Positions 11,627-23,302 of a stretch of 64,000 nt of DNA are shown one piece after another. Source of the stretch: Chondrosia reniformis (lineage: Eukaryota > Porifera > Demospongiae > Chondrillida > Chondrillidae); NCBI GenBank assembly GCA_947172415.1, contig OX359192.1, positions 126,501 through 190,500 on the forward strand, written 5' to 3'. The translations under genes were made by a program, and so were the position numbers. Numbering within the stretch: position 1 is the first letter of the stretch; every line of letters starts with the position of its first letter. The notes beneath the pieces are model-generated. The model did no database searches. It saw nothing but the letters and a program-made list of their open reading frames with translations, and was not told the origin of the DNA.

Positions 11627-14600
11627 TTATCCTTCATCTTTAGGAGGAGTGTACCAACCTGCAGAGTTTGGCTAAATTGGTCAAGCTGTAAAGTGCTACG
11701 TATTGAGATGCTATAACTCACCATTCTTTTCATGGATCTTGACAAGGGATTTGTATGCTTGTTGAGCGGTGGCCAGTGAGTAGTGTGACGGCTGCAAGTA
11801 GAGAGATCACTGACATACATTCAATAGTTTGAATATCAAAAGTGATTAGAAGCAAAAATGAATACAGAAACAGAAGCTGTTTGTTGCAACACTTTTAATT
11901 TTCGGTCTACTGGTCCTGGAATGGACTTGTACTGCTGATACAGTACATTGCAAATATTGACTGATCATAAAGCTTTAGTCATGCCCACCACGCCCACCAC
12001 GCCTCACTGCTTACCTTGCTACTGGCACCAAACACTATCCGACCCTTCCCTTTGACAAAAGTGGCTCCGATCTGCAGGATGACTGCTTCTATGGTGTAGG
12101 CACTGCTCCACCCCTTGGGGGTCAGTAGCTCCATGCAGATGGCCCCGCCTGCCAGCACATAGCCATTGGACATGTGTGGCTTCACCACACGGACAAAGGG
12201 CGGAGTGTAAGGAAATGAGTCCTGGAAGACAACAATACATGACACTCTGCTTCAAAAAGTGATTGAAACGTGATAGAAGTTCTACCTTCGCTCAACACAC
12301 ACCATCAAGTGCATGCTGAGATGCGTTAGCCACATCAAGTGCATGCTGAGATGCATTAGCCACATCAAGTGCATGCTGAGATGCATTAGCCACATCAAGT
12401 GCATGCTGAGATGTGTTAGCCACATCAAGTGCATGCTGAGATGCGTTAGCCACATCAAGTGCATGCTGAGATGCGTCAGCCACATCAAGTGCATGCTGAG
12501 ATGCGTCAGCCACATCAAGTGCATGCTGAGATGCGTTAGCCACATCAAGTGCATGCTGAGATGCGTTAGCCACATCAAGTGCATGCTGAGATGCGTTAGC
12601 CACATCAAGTGCATGCTGAGATGCGTTAGCCACATCAAGTGCATGCTGAGATGCGTTAGCCACATCAAGTGCATGCTGAGATGCGTCAGCCACCCATCTA
12701 GACATGTCAGTGGTACTCACCTCAAAGAGGAGGTGCAGCAAGATGTGGTCCATACTCTCCACCTCCTTCAACTTTTTCATGTCTTTTGATAATTCACTGT
12801 CCGGGTCAACTCTACAAAATCCACACATAAAATACTCATCGTGGCTTACAAATGGGTGTGTCCTACAAATGGGCGTGTCTTACAAATGGGTGTGTCCTAC
12901 AAATGGGTGTGTCCTACAAATGGGTGTGTCATACAAATGGGTGTGTCCTACAAATGGGTGTGTCCTACAAATGGGTGTGTCCTACAAATGGGCATGGCTT
13001 ACAAATGGGTGTGTCCTACAAATGGGCATGGCTTACCTGTATAGCTTGACATACCAATTATACAAGTTGTCATCAACCAATTCTACAGTAAACACACCTG
13101 CATGCAGAGAAACAGTTACAAATGAAAAGTAGATATAAGGAGGAGGGTGTGGGTGTGGAGGTGGAGGTGGGTGTGGAGGTGGAGGTGGGTGTGGAGGTGG
13201 GTGTTGGGGGCGTGGCATAGCAAGGATGGCAATGTGTGACACAAACTGACCGCTTTTATAGCCATTAGAACTGTAAATCTCCTTCAACTCTCGCATAAGT
13301 CTGTCAGATGCTCGTACTGAACCTGACGCCGAACCCTTTTTTAGATACTCTTCTCGAGTGTTTGTGCGTATCCTCTCCAGGACTGCCTTGCTCTTGTCAT
13401 CCAGTTCCTTCAGACTGCAACTCGCTTCCTCCCTACAGAAGTAACAAGTGTCTAGTCAGGAGGAGAAGCCTCTCATGGCCTGTCAGCCTCTCTCACATTG
13501 TATCTCCCTCCAGTTGGTCATCGTCTCCTTCAAACATGCCAGGATCATCAAACTCGTCACTGTCTCCATCACCTTCCATCATGTCATCGTCGTCATCCTC
13601 TTCCAACTCTTCACAACTCTCCTCTCCAGAGCTCTGCATGTCATTGCCACTCACCTGAGGAGGCAGATAGATGGACTGACACGTGTGGGGATAACCCCCA
13701 GAGGTGGGAAGGGGTCTTTTGAAATTGAAGTGGTACTCACAAGTACTAATGTGGGTGTGGTCACATGCCATGTACTATGATAGCCCGTACTCACCTGTTC
13801 TGACGAGGCCATGCTCAATAACTCGGCAACTACACTTGGTACAGCCATATTGAAGTTGAGACACAATTGGGACACAAGGTGACGCGTTTTAGATAACAGC
13901 TATAGAGAGAGCGAAATCAAAACTAACCATTATTGCCCAGAAGCAAATAAAAAGGAGAATTCTTATGATACAAAGAAACAAGTGCCAATTCTTTAAAGGT
14001 TTCATAATATTACATCCAAAAATTGAAGCTCACAGAACCACAAGTGAGAACTGTGAGGCGTGCTATTGTTACCGCATAAGAGTTCACCAAATGTGACTAA
14101 ATGCACCCAAAAACACAATTTTGTATTTGTACATTGTATCACAATGTATTTGGAGGCAGAGTCAAACCAGTTGTCTCTGGTATATTACAAGAGATTGTAG
14201 GTAGTTGATACATACAGGGAGTGTAGCGGCGTTGTTGAGGCAGAAGTGTGTCTACTGAGTGGGTACTGGAAGTGAATGCAGAATGTACTACTGGAAGAGT
14301 CAAGTATACACAACTAAATTGACAGAGTGTTTTCAGATAATTTGAACACAAAGATTTCAAATTGATGAAATAAGCAATAGGACACTCCAACACCACATCA
14401 AAGGGAAAATCTCTTTGATGTGCAACGAACCCACAAGTTAATACAATACACAATTCACATTGCAGTAATACATTTACATCACACAGCACATTGATCATAC
14501 ATGTTTGTATGTTACAACTATAAAACTGCTGTCAGTGTACAGTGATCTTTGCCCCCAACTCACAGGATGGCTGGCTTGCATTGAGACCTCATCTGAGGCA

Positions 14601-15565
14601 TTCAGCTCCTCCAGTAGACTGTCTATGAATGGTACATTGGACTCAGATACCCATAGGGGCAGTACACTGGGGTAGCTTGGCTAGAGAGAGTAAACAAAAT
14701 GAAGATTGACTGATTTGGAAAGTCTATAGAAACACATATATGACAATTAGTTAACGAGCTTCACTGTAGCAATGAATCTCTATTCTATTACATATATACT
14801 TACATTGATCAAAGTAATTTACAGTATTTGTATCCGAGATCATCTGTTTCACAACAGTCACCAGTTAATGGCTACATCTAGAGCAGCCTCACGTATACAT
14901 CCTTTTGTTAATGAAGTCATATGACTGGCTCAAGAGTAGGAAACTGTCACACTCTATGCCAGATCAGTTTGACCGAGGAACCGTACATAGTACAGCGTAG
15001 CAATGTATGTAACATCCTTCAATTAGTACACCGTACCGTAGTACGTAGGTCAATGGTTATAAAACTCTAGTTACACACGTATAATGGGATCTGTGTTAGC
15101 ACTTTCCACACGGTACGTATTGAAACATGCAGAAACACAATTTAGGAGACTTGAACTGACATGATCGTCACTTCACTGTAACAGAACTGATTGAACAACC
15201 AGTTCAATTTCTCTTCCCTCCATTCCCCTTTAATACTAATCATTAGGTAAGTACAAAGGGGCTTTCTGTATAAATTACACCTTAAAATGTAAAACTAATA
15301 CCTTATAAATATAAACATTAAAAAATCACAGTTTTTTATGGAAATTTACTTTAGAAGAATAGGCTAAGAACAGGGCGGTCTACAATGTTATCTGATTACC
15401 TACCGGTAAGTTACACTGTACGATAATCCGGTGCGTGTTCGAAGGGTCGATAAAACGAAACGTTACTTCTTCTGAATTGACTGACAGCGTCTCTACGGGG
15501 CTGGCCCCTCGAGGAAAACTCTGCTCAATTATCTTCAGTTCAAGTTTTAGTGTTCGTTGAGTCAT
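11627..15565 (-). CDS. UBE2Q2: Ubiquitin-conjugating enzyme E2 Q family (UBE2Q1/UBE2Q2-like)
   Basis: E2 enzyme that carries ubiquitin as a thioester on its active-site Cys. Exons on the minus strand: 15404-15565, 14564-14680, 13795-13899, 13497-13654, 13251-13432, 13037-13097, 12721-12811, 12015-12221, 11722-11791, 11627-11658. They total 394 residues (human UBE2Q2 375, UBE2Q1 422). The N-terminal RWD-like part ([15 protein letters not shown]...) is followed by a very acidic linker ([17 protein letters not shown]). The catalytic UBC fold contains [27 protein letters not shown] and [18 protein letters not shown]; the active Cys codon is at 12135-12137. The C-terminus [10 protein letters not shown] is family-typical. 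Start ATG at 15563-15565, head-to-head with the coiled-coil gene. UBE2Q1 versus UBE2Q2 is not resolved. Confidence 0.95.
12301..12693 (-). repeat. 30-bp minisatellite in a UBE2Q intron
   Basis: Thirteen near-identical 30-bp units (CACATCAAGTGCATGCTGAG plus ATGCGTTAGC). It begins about 27 nt inside the intron from the donor of exon 12721-12811. The unit is a multiple of three, so all frames read open, giving spurious long ORFs on both strands. Confidence 0.95.
12844..13034 (-). repeat. 17-bp minisatellite in the next UBE2Q intron
   Basis: About 11 copies of TACAAATGGGTGTGTCC with small variants, between exons 12721-12811 and 13037-13097. It ends a few bases from the donor at 13036. A second GGTGGAGGTGGGTGT-type array lies at about 13141-13204 in the adjacent intron. 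Confidence 0.9.
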
Positions 15566-15618
15566 ACTACTCCAAGACCGCCGTCACGGCAACCAATAGA
15601 TCATTCTTCGGTTGAACA
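15566..15618. promoter_or_regulatory. 53-bp bidirectional intergenic spacer between UBE2Q and the coiled-coil gene
   Basis: The two start codons point away from each other with 53 bp between them (113 bp if the second gene starts at 15679). A shared promoter is the simplest reading. No TATA box is visible. Confidence 0.45.
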
Positions 15619-16221
15619 ATGTATGTTCCTAAGCTATGTGGATTTTACTCGCGGGGTATACGTCACATGTCTTTGATCATGGCGGGAAAGAAAATGGCCG
15701 ACTGTGAAGATGACAGAATTTTGTCATTATTGTTAGGAGCTAATCAAGACGAGTTTATAGAAAAGTCACACGCAGAAACGAATTTAGTATTTCAAAGAGT
15801 TATAAGTGATATTAAGGAAAACTTGGTCGCAAAATTTCCTGACAGAGTTGCTGAAATAGAGAAAAGCTGTACCCAGCTCGAGGCCAGTGTTGAGAAAGCG
15901 CACGCGGTTACCTACCAGAGATGGAGTGAATGGTGTTCTGCGCACATGTTTGCGTTTTCAAGGCGCTTCCCATTGGCTGGGATGGACGTAAGGTCTGAGG
16001 CGACTGATGGTCTTGAAAGGGAAGAGGCCGATCTAGATGCAGCCATTTTGTCGACACTCCGAGAGCAAGAGACAGTATTAAGAAACATACAAGATATCGA
16101 GGAAACAATTCAAGCGTGCAAAAGTGTGCAAAGAGACATGGAAAGGTTTAGAGAGAAACAAAAACTGCTCACAAAAGCTGTGACTCTGTTTAGTGACGTA
16201 TATGACACAGACAGTAATTGA
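15619..16221 (+). CDS. Intronless coiled-coil protein, not recognised
   Basis: A single-exon frame of 200 residues. A start at 15679 (MAGKKMADCEDD, after ATC ATG G) may be the real one, giving 180 residues. The protein looks wholly helical and charged. One helical stretch covers about residues 55-90. A Trp/Phe-rich segment (YQRWSEWCSAHMFAFSRRFP) follows at about 95-115. A coiled coil (ETVLRNIQDIEETIQACKS, RDMERFREKQKLL) covers 145-190, and the C-terminus is acidic (DVYDTDSN). No signal peptide or membrane segment is seen. The size and layout resemble small kinetochore or complex-scaffold subunits such as the Mis12/PMF1 type, but I cannot support an assignment. It is head-to-head with UBE2Q and converges on RPP14, so it is likely a real gene: its flanks are tight and its frame is long without repeats. 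Confidence 0.7.
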   Translation: MYVPKLCGFYSRGIRHMSLIMAGKKMADCEDDRILSLLLGANQDEFIEKSHAETNLVFQRVISDIKENLVAKFPDRVAEIEKSCTQLEASVEKAHAVTYQRWSEWCSAHMFAFSRRFPLAGMDVRSEATDGLEREEADLDAAILSTLREQETVLRNIQDIEETIQACKSVQRDMERFREKQKLLTKAVTLFSDVYDTDSN

Positions 16222-16438
16222 AGAATTTTATTTTCTTATGTAACAAGTATATGTACTGCATATAGATTGAATAATAATCAGAAGTACAGTTCCTTCATGA
16301 TAGAGTTGTAAGATGGTTGCTAGGGGAACCAGATTAAAGGCAGAGGGGTGGGGTCTGATACCCAGTTGCTTTATGCAGTGGTTAAGTTACCAGTTGAAAT
16401 GGATCTTCTTTTTTGTGCATTTAAGAGATGCTCGCACT

Positions 16439-17126
16439 TTACCAATTGTACTCTCTGCTGTTGACGGCCAGTCCTGAAAGTGAGGTCGATATCTGCTTTA
16501 CTGCAAATACACAAGTGATACAGTTGTAACTGCCCATTAGAGTCAAGGCTGACCATACCATGCTGATCTTGCTAGAGCAGGGAAATAGATTAGTATAAAT
16601 TAAACGTCATCTTACTTATCTGATACTTACTTGTGTGGAACTCTCAAAATTATTTCCACTTCATTGCTTTCCGTACTTGTCACTTTTAGAACATCTACAC
16701 ACATGGCCACATGTACCTGGAGACACACACAGTCACATGTACCTACAGTCACATGTACCTGGAGACACACACAGTCACATGTACCTGGAGACACACACAG
16801 TCACATGTACCAGTTATGTAGTAATGTATAGATACCAGATAGATACTATATAGTACCAGGTTTGTAAATAACAATCCCTCACACACTTGTCCGTATAGAG
16901 ACTTAATAGCCGCCATGATCATTGCTTTGATGTAGGCCGCATTAATATTGTCGCGCCTGTACATCCTACAGTAGGTACGCGATGACATGATATAGTGGTC
17001 GATAAGACATTGCGATCAGGTGCATATTGCAAGTAAAACGTACAACTGGATTTTCAAAAAGCCGTGAGATGGTTGTTGCAGCTTCCTCAGCTGCAAAGCA
17101 CTCGCTTCTATTGCTCTTGTCGCCAT
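16439..17126 (-). CDS. RPP14: Ribonuclease P protein subunit p14 (RPP14)
   Basis: Small protein subunit of nuclear RNase P/MRP, which matures the 5' end of tRNAs. Four exons (17044-17126, 16883-16965, 16631-16694, 16439-16571) give 120 residues; human RPP14 has 124. Matches to the family: DNINAAYIKAMIMAAIKSLY (human has GLNAAQFKQLLISAVKDLF), EVEIILRV, MVWSALTLMGSY (human KLWSSLTLLGSY) and a C-terminal SLSGLAVNSREY (human ALSGNSREL). The frame across 16439-16571 is continuous to the TAA at 16439-16441. Its start codon is 91 bp from that of ZFR on the other strand. In vertebrates RPP14 mRNA also encodes HTD2; no such second frame was seen here. Confidence 0.88.
16705..16812 (+). repeat. Short tandem repeat in RPP14 intron 2
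   Basis: Three to four imperfect copies of a unit containing GGAGACACACACAGTCACAT between RPP14 exons 16631-16694 and 16883-16965. Confidence 0.7.
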
Positions 17127-17217
17127 TTTTCTAGTGACGTTAATAGAAATGTGCTCAAAAATGGCGTCTGATTTCTGATTTATACAGTTGAATTGTATAA
17201 TCTTTACCCTACCAGCT
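17127..17217. promoter_or_regulatory. RPP14/ZFR bidirectional promoter region with a short upstream ORF
   Basis: The start codons of RPP14 and ZFR are divergent and 91 bp apart. On the ZFR side an upstream ATG at 17161 opens a five-codon frame (ATGGCGTCTGATTTCTGA) that closes before the main start. It could reduce ZFR translation if it lies in the mRNA. ACCCTACCAG just before the main ATG could instead be an acceptor for a non-coding first exon. Confidence 0.45.
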
Positions 17218-20200
17218 ATGTTCAGTAACTATGGTTACGGATACGCTCCGCAAGGCAGTGTCTCCCAATCTCAAGCAATTCCATCGCAGCAGACAGGCCC
17301 TGTTAACCCTAACCCGCAGAGTGGGTACTATGGCTATGGGTACAGTTATAATCAGTCACAGACTAATAGTATAGCGTCAACATGGAGTCAGCCTTATTCG
17401 ACCTCCTACTCAGCCACCACCGCACAGCCAGCCCCGACTCTGCCATTTTCCTCAACTACCCCATTGGCACAGGTAACTTCTAGTGTTCAGCCGGCAGCCA
17501 ACCAATACAATCAATATCAAAAGTACTACTACCAAACGCCGCTAGCATCACTTGCCTCCAGCTCTCCCGCCTCACAGAGCTACAGTTCTACATACTACAC
17601 TGGCTCATCTCCAAGCAGCACTCAGCAGACCTTGGTGACCCTGCCGCCAGCACCAACCGGTCTGGTTGGTGCTGGCGGCAGGATCATGGCACCAACTATG
17701 GTCCCAGCACCCGCTAGGCCTCCAGCACCCACTAGGCCTCCAGCACCCGCTAGGCCTCCAGCACCAGCCATGGCCCCAGCACCCGCTAGGCCTCCAGCAC
17801 CTGCTAGGCCTCCAGCACCAGCCATGGCCCCAGCACCCGCTAGGCCTCCAGCACCTGCTAGGCCTCCAGTGCCAGCTAGTTATGTACAGGCAAGTCAGCC
17901 AAGTCCAATAACGTATCCATTTCAGTCATACTTTACTTCTCAAAGTGGATCAACCGGTTCTTCACAGACGACCTCTTCGGAGTACAGACAGAGTCAGTAT
18001 GTCACAGCTGCCAGCAACTACTACAACAGGAAGCAGCAAGCCGGTCTACCGTCTCAGCACCAGAACCAGTCCTACAGTGAAGTCCTCAACACTTACATAT
18101 CTCAAGATAGAACACAGCAGAAGAAAGTGGTTCCTTTGAAGCGCAAACTTCCTGCTGACATGTCACACTACTATTGTCAAGTGTGCAATGTACAGTGTTC
18201 CTCTAATATGGTAAGATCCACCCATCCACTTATCCACTCATCCATCCACTTATCCACCCATCCATCCACTCCACCCATCCACTCCACCCATTCACACTTT
18301 GTCTCCCTAGAACTATCAAGCTCATATGGATGGTAAGAATCACAAGAAGAAGATAGCTCAGTCTGCCACTCAGAGGGTGCAGCGTGATGGGGAGGTAGCT
18401 TATCGCTGTGAGGTCTGTGCAGTCACCAGCTCCTCCAAAGATTCTCTTCAAGTCCATCTCAACGGAGCCAAGCACAAAAAGGTAATCACTGGTCTACGTG
18501 GCATTCCAGTATAGTTCATATTTTCTCCTTTTTTCCCTTTAAAACCACTTTCATTTGTGAACGATGCAAAATATATTATTAGACCTATATACAGTGGACC
18601 CTCGCTTATCCGGCCCCAACGGGACCGGACTATGTCCGGATAACTGAAACGACTGGATATGTGAAGCAAAAGAAATGCCGCCTCGATTGAGATTTTCAAG
18701 CGAGGAACGAGTAGTATTTCGGTTGATATCGTCAAGTGGTTAGTTCAAATAAGTTAGTTTGGTCTTTAAAGTACTACAACAACGCTTCCTTTTCAAGGAG
18801 ACATCGCTACAGCTAGCTATTGTCATAAACTCGTACACGCTATTAAACGATGGACGTTAATTAGGAACGGAATCCAAGGCTGGATAATCTGAGCGGCCGG
18901 ATACTCAAGGTCCGGATAAGCAAGGGTCCACTGTATACATGTCCATATATCAGTGCATGTCCATATATCAGTACATGTCCATATATCAGTGCATGTCCAT
19001 ATATCAGTATATTAGTGCATGTCCATATAGCAGTACATGTCCATATATTAGTGCATGTCCATATATCAGTACATGTCCATATAGCAGTACATGTCCATAT
19101 ATCAGTGCATGTCCATATAGCAGTACATGTCCATATATTAGTGCATGTCCATATATCAGTACATGTCCATATATTAGTGCATGTCCATATATTAGTGCAT
19201 GTCCATATATTAGTGCATGTCCATATATCAGTGCATGTCCATATATTAGTGCATGTCCATATATTAGTGCATGTCCATATATCAGTGCATGTCCATATAT
19301 CAGTGCATAAGTGGTGTAACTGTGTGTATGTAGTCTGTGAACACGTTCCATCGGATGAAGAAGGCTCTCCCATGTCCTTTGACAACTGTTGTGAGGAGTG
19401 TGAAGGGACAGGACGGCAGTCTCATTGAGGAGAAGGAGAAGGCAGACATGATGCAGGGACCAACCATCACTTTTATCGGAGGACAGCAACTCACTTCCAC
19501 CGGCAAGTACGAGGAGGTGGAGTCAGACCAGTCGGTGGCATATCCCCCTGGGGCCAAGGCTCCAAAGATAGTGCCTGGTGAGTTGAAGTTGGTTGCATAG
19601 CAACTGATTAATTCGACAGAGTTCAACATTAGTTTAGAGGTTACCATTTAATTGTAGGGTTCACCTCTTACAGGTAATAGGCCATTAGAAGTGTCAGATA
19701 GTGTGTGTGCTATGAAGCCAGTTTGTTTGTTTGTTTGTCGTGATGCTTGCAGATCCACTTGAAGTACTGAAGGAGAACCCTTCTCTGATGGACTATAAGG
19801 AGCCAGCGATAGTAGGGCTGGATCTGGTGCAGCGTGTCTACAAGGATCCAGCTGCCCCTACGGCTTGCTACAAGTGCACCCTCTGCGACTGCTTCTTCAA
19901 CGACGACGTTGCCAAGGAGATGCACTGTAAGGGAAGGAGGCACAGGCTTAACTTCAAGGTTTGTAGTGTTGATCATGTGACGATCACATGACCACTTGAT
20001 ATGCTTTGCCTACAGAAGAAGTATGATCCAAATTTGGTGGTCGACCTTTCTAACTTAAAGACCAAAAAGAAGAAAGTAGGAGTTGTTAAGCCACACCCAT
20101 CACCCAGGTTTGCCCGTGAAGACCACTCCCACTCTGGTCCCCAGTTCTCTCAACCAGCTAAACCTGAGGATAAACAGATTGTTGTGATCAGGAAACTGAT

Positions 20201-23200
20201 ACCACCTGAAAAGTACCTCCATCATGTGAGTAGTGCGCCCCGCCCCATAGTAGTGGGTCTTAATTGTGTTAATGTTCTGTGTGTGCAGTGTCTTCCCAAA
20301 GATCTCAGTGACTACAACTATTGGTTCAGCAATCATGTGAGTAGATTGATAACATAACCACAACTGTTTCTGTTAATACTTTTTGTGCAGTCAAATTTGT
20401 AGTACAAAGCACTTACTCAACTTGGTATTAAATTTCAATTTAATCATTTTACTTGGAAGGGTTCTATAAATAGCACATTTACTGTCAATTGAATATTGTC
20501 ATGAAAGTTTTTAGATTTACAAGTTTTCTATATATGAGTAGAACAATTGTTATAGACCTTAGCTTGAAAGCAGCCATGTTCTCATTATGTGTTTCCTAAT
20601 ATAGAATGTTGCCGTGGATACCATGGAAGACCAGCTTTTGATTTCCAAACACAATGCCATATCATGGTGTGGAAAGGATGTAAGTAAACTGCAGCAATCT
20701 ATATTTAGTAACACCCAGTGATGTAATGCTTCCTCTTGTAGTATGAAGACGGTAACTATGTGATTGATGTGGTCTGGCACGCACTAAAGAAGACATCGGA
20801 TGCCTTGCTGGAGGAAAAGATGAGCAATAAGTCAGTCACATGCAAGTCACATGCAAGGCACATGAAACCATACTTTTTCTGTAACTTTGAGTAAGCCTGT
20901 AGAGCTTTAGAGGATACAGGTTCTACATTAAGTTTTCTTCATTATGAACTGCACAATGTATTTGCATATTAGCTGTCTCTATGTATGGAGTAATATTGTG
21001 TGTCACATGCATGTCACATGATAGTGGGGTGACACCAGATGCTGCTGTTGCTAAAGAGGAGCTGAGGGAGATCAGAGGAGTTATGAGAGTGGGAGGACTG
21101 GCAGTCAAGACAATGATCAAAGAGGAGAACACTGTTGAGCTCGTAGTCACATGTGCAAGTCAGTCCTAATGTAGCAAGTTTGCATCATTGCACAATGTCT
21201 CTGAGATGGTGCATGTATGACAAAGTTGTTATATGTAGCAAGTTTGCATCATTGCGCAATGTCTCTGAGATGGTGCATGTATGACAAAGTTGTTATATGT
21301 CGTGCAGACAAACCAACTGCTGATCTGTTGGTGAAGATCTCTTCACTACTTCTGGAGAACTTGAAAGTGAGTGTTGAGAGCGACCTCTCTATTGTGATTG
21401 CTCAGATGTGAGGTGTGCTACAGGTCAAGTCTTCACAGACTGTGTGTATTTAGAGAACTAAATAGAGTAACAAATATTATGTATATGTACGGGTGAGCAA
21501 TAAAGGAGATATGTCGTTAATAACATAATATTATCACACATTGTTACAATGGACACTGTCACCATGGCAACAGGTCTTCCAGTAGACAGTGTAGTCATAT
21601 TGTCGCAAGTTGTTATTTCAATGACACGATATCAGATTGAGTGTCCTGAACTGTTAATCTATAATGGGTTGCTATTCCATTACACACACTATCGCTGGCA
21701 GTATTGTATTTCAGTGAGCTAACCCCAGGATAGTACAACAGAAACGTGGTTCTACTAATGAAACTCATTTAATGAGCTAAGTGTTCTCTGTATTCATAAT
21801 ATTGGTTCTATTTTAATAACTTGTTGGTCACGTACCCTTTCCCCGCTAACCCAACCTTCGCAGTACCTATCTATATAGTGTGTCTATGTACTACATCTAA
21901 AGCATGTGTTCCTATGGGACACTTATAGTGTGTACGATACATTATCCTCCTCTTGCCTCTCCTCACTCCTATGTGCTCCTATAGATGGTGTGTCAAGAAC
22001 TGGCATTTACTGTTAGGCACGATATTGAAGGAGCCAATTTGGTACTGACTACCGTATTGACAGACGAGGAGGCAGTGAAGGAGCTAATGGTGAAGGTCTA
22101 TCTAACAGCCACCTCAGTGAGGACGGCTCCCAAGGGAACTGCAGAAGGTAGGGTGTGTCTGCACCTGTCAGTGCTACAGAGTGTGACCTTTGACCTCTGA
22201 TCTTTGTACTGTGTGCAGTAATGTAAAGTGTTTATCTTAGAATGTCCTATGTGGATATGATATAATGTGCTCTAGTGTAGAGTACATGTTTATATAAGTT
22301 AGGAGAGTGATCTTGTGTATGTCCACCTCCTCTGGTCCACACAATGGTAGTCCAATAACTTTACGAAGTGTCGTCTCCATTTTCTGTTAATCCATCCCAT
22401 AAACCTTGGTACCTCTACCAACCTAACACCTTGGTAACTTTGCTGTATGGGACATGAATTGCTGCTATTGTGTGTACAGTGACTGAGTGTGTAAATTGGT
22501 AGATGTTGAGCTTCTAATTGCTCTCCACATTGAGGATGAATGAGAGGGATCTCTGTGTCAATCCAAAGTGTCAGTAGTGGGTTGATGTACTTAACCACAA
22601 GCAGGAACTAGTGATTGAATGAGTTTGGCAATTATGTATTCTAAAAACAGTCATGCAAGCAGGTTTCCATGGCAACAATCAATTGAGCTGGAGACACACT
22701 CCTGATTGGTGTCTTACTTCAGAGGACAACTCCAAATATGGAAGGGGGCTGACCACAATGTCACACTAGTAATACAACACTTTATCTAGTATATTATTAT
22801 TATTATTATTATTAGGGTATCTAGTATTATGGGGATTATAATTACCATTGACATTGCTGGTCAATCTTATCTGTAAATTGAAGCCTGATATATTTGAATA
22901 TCAAATTATGTATGTTGTATAGTGTGTTTGATGTATCCAAGTCAGCGGAGTATTCTCACATTACATGCCATCCTCTTGTGTGCTGACTGCCCCTCCCACC
23001 TTTTTATTGCTCCACCTCCTGTACTGACTGCCCCTCCCACCTTTTTATTGCTCCACCTCCTGTGCTGACTGCCCCTCCCACCTTTTTATTGCTCCACCTC
23101 CTGTGCTGACTGCCCCTCCCACCTTTTTATTGCTCCACCTCCTGTACTGACTGCCCCTCCCACCTTTTTATTGCTCCACCTCCTGTACTGACTGCCCCTC

Positions 23201-23271
23201 CCACCTTTTTATTGCTCCACCTCCTGTACTGACTGCCCCTCCCACCTTCTCACCTCTAGCTAAAGACAAGA

Positions 23272-23302
<31 letters not shown>

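Noticed and set aside
12282-12828. Repeat ORFs, one containing real UBE2Q residues
   Set aside because: Only 12721-12811 is exon; the remainder is the 30-bp intronic array read in frame.
16221-16438. Additional small gene between the coiled-coil gene and RPP14
   Set aside because: Short, AT-rich sequence consistent with overlapping 3' ends of convergent genes.
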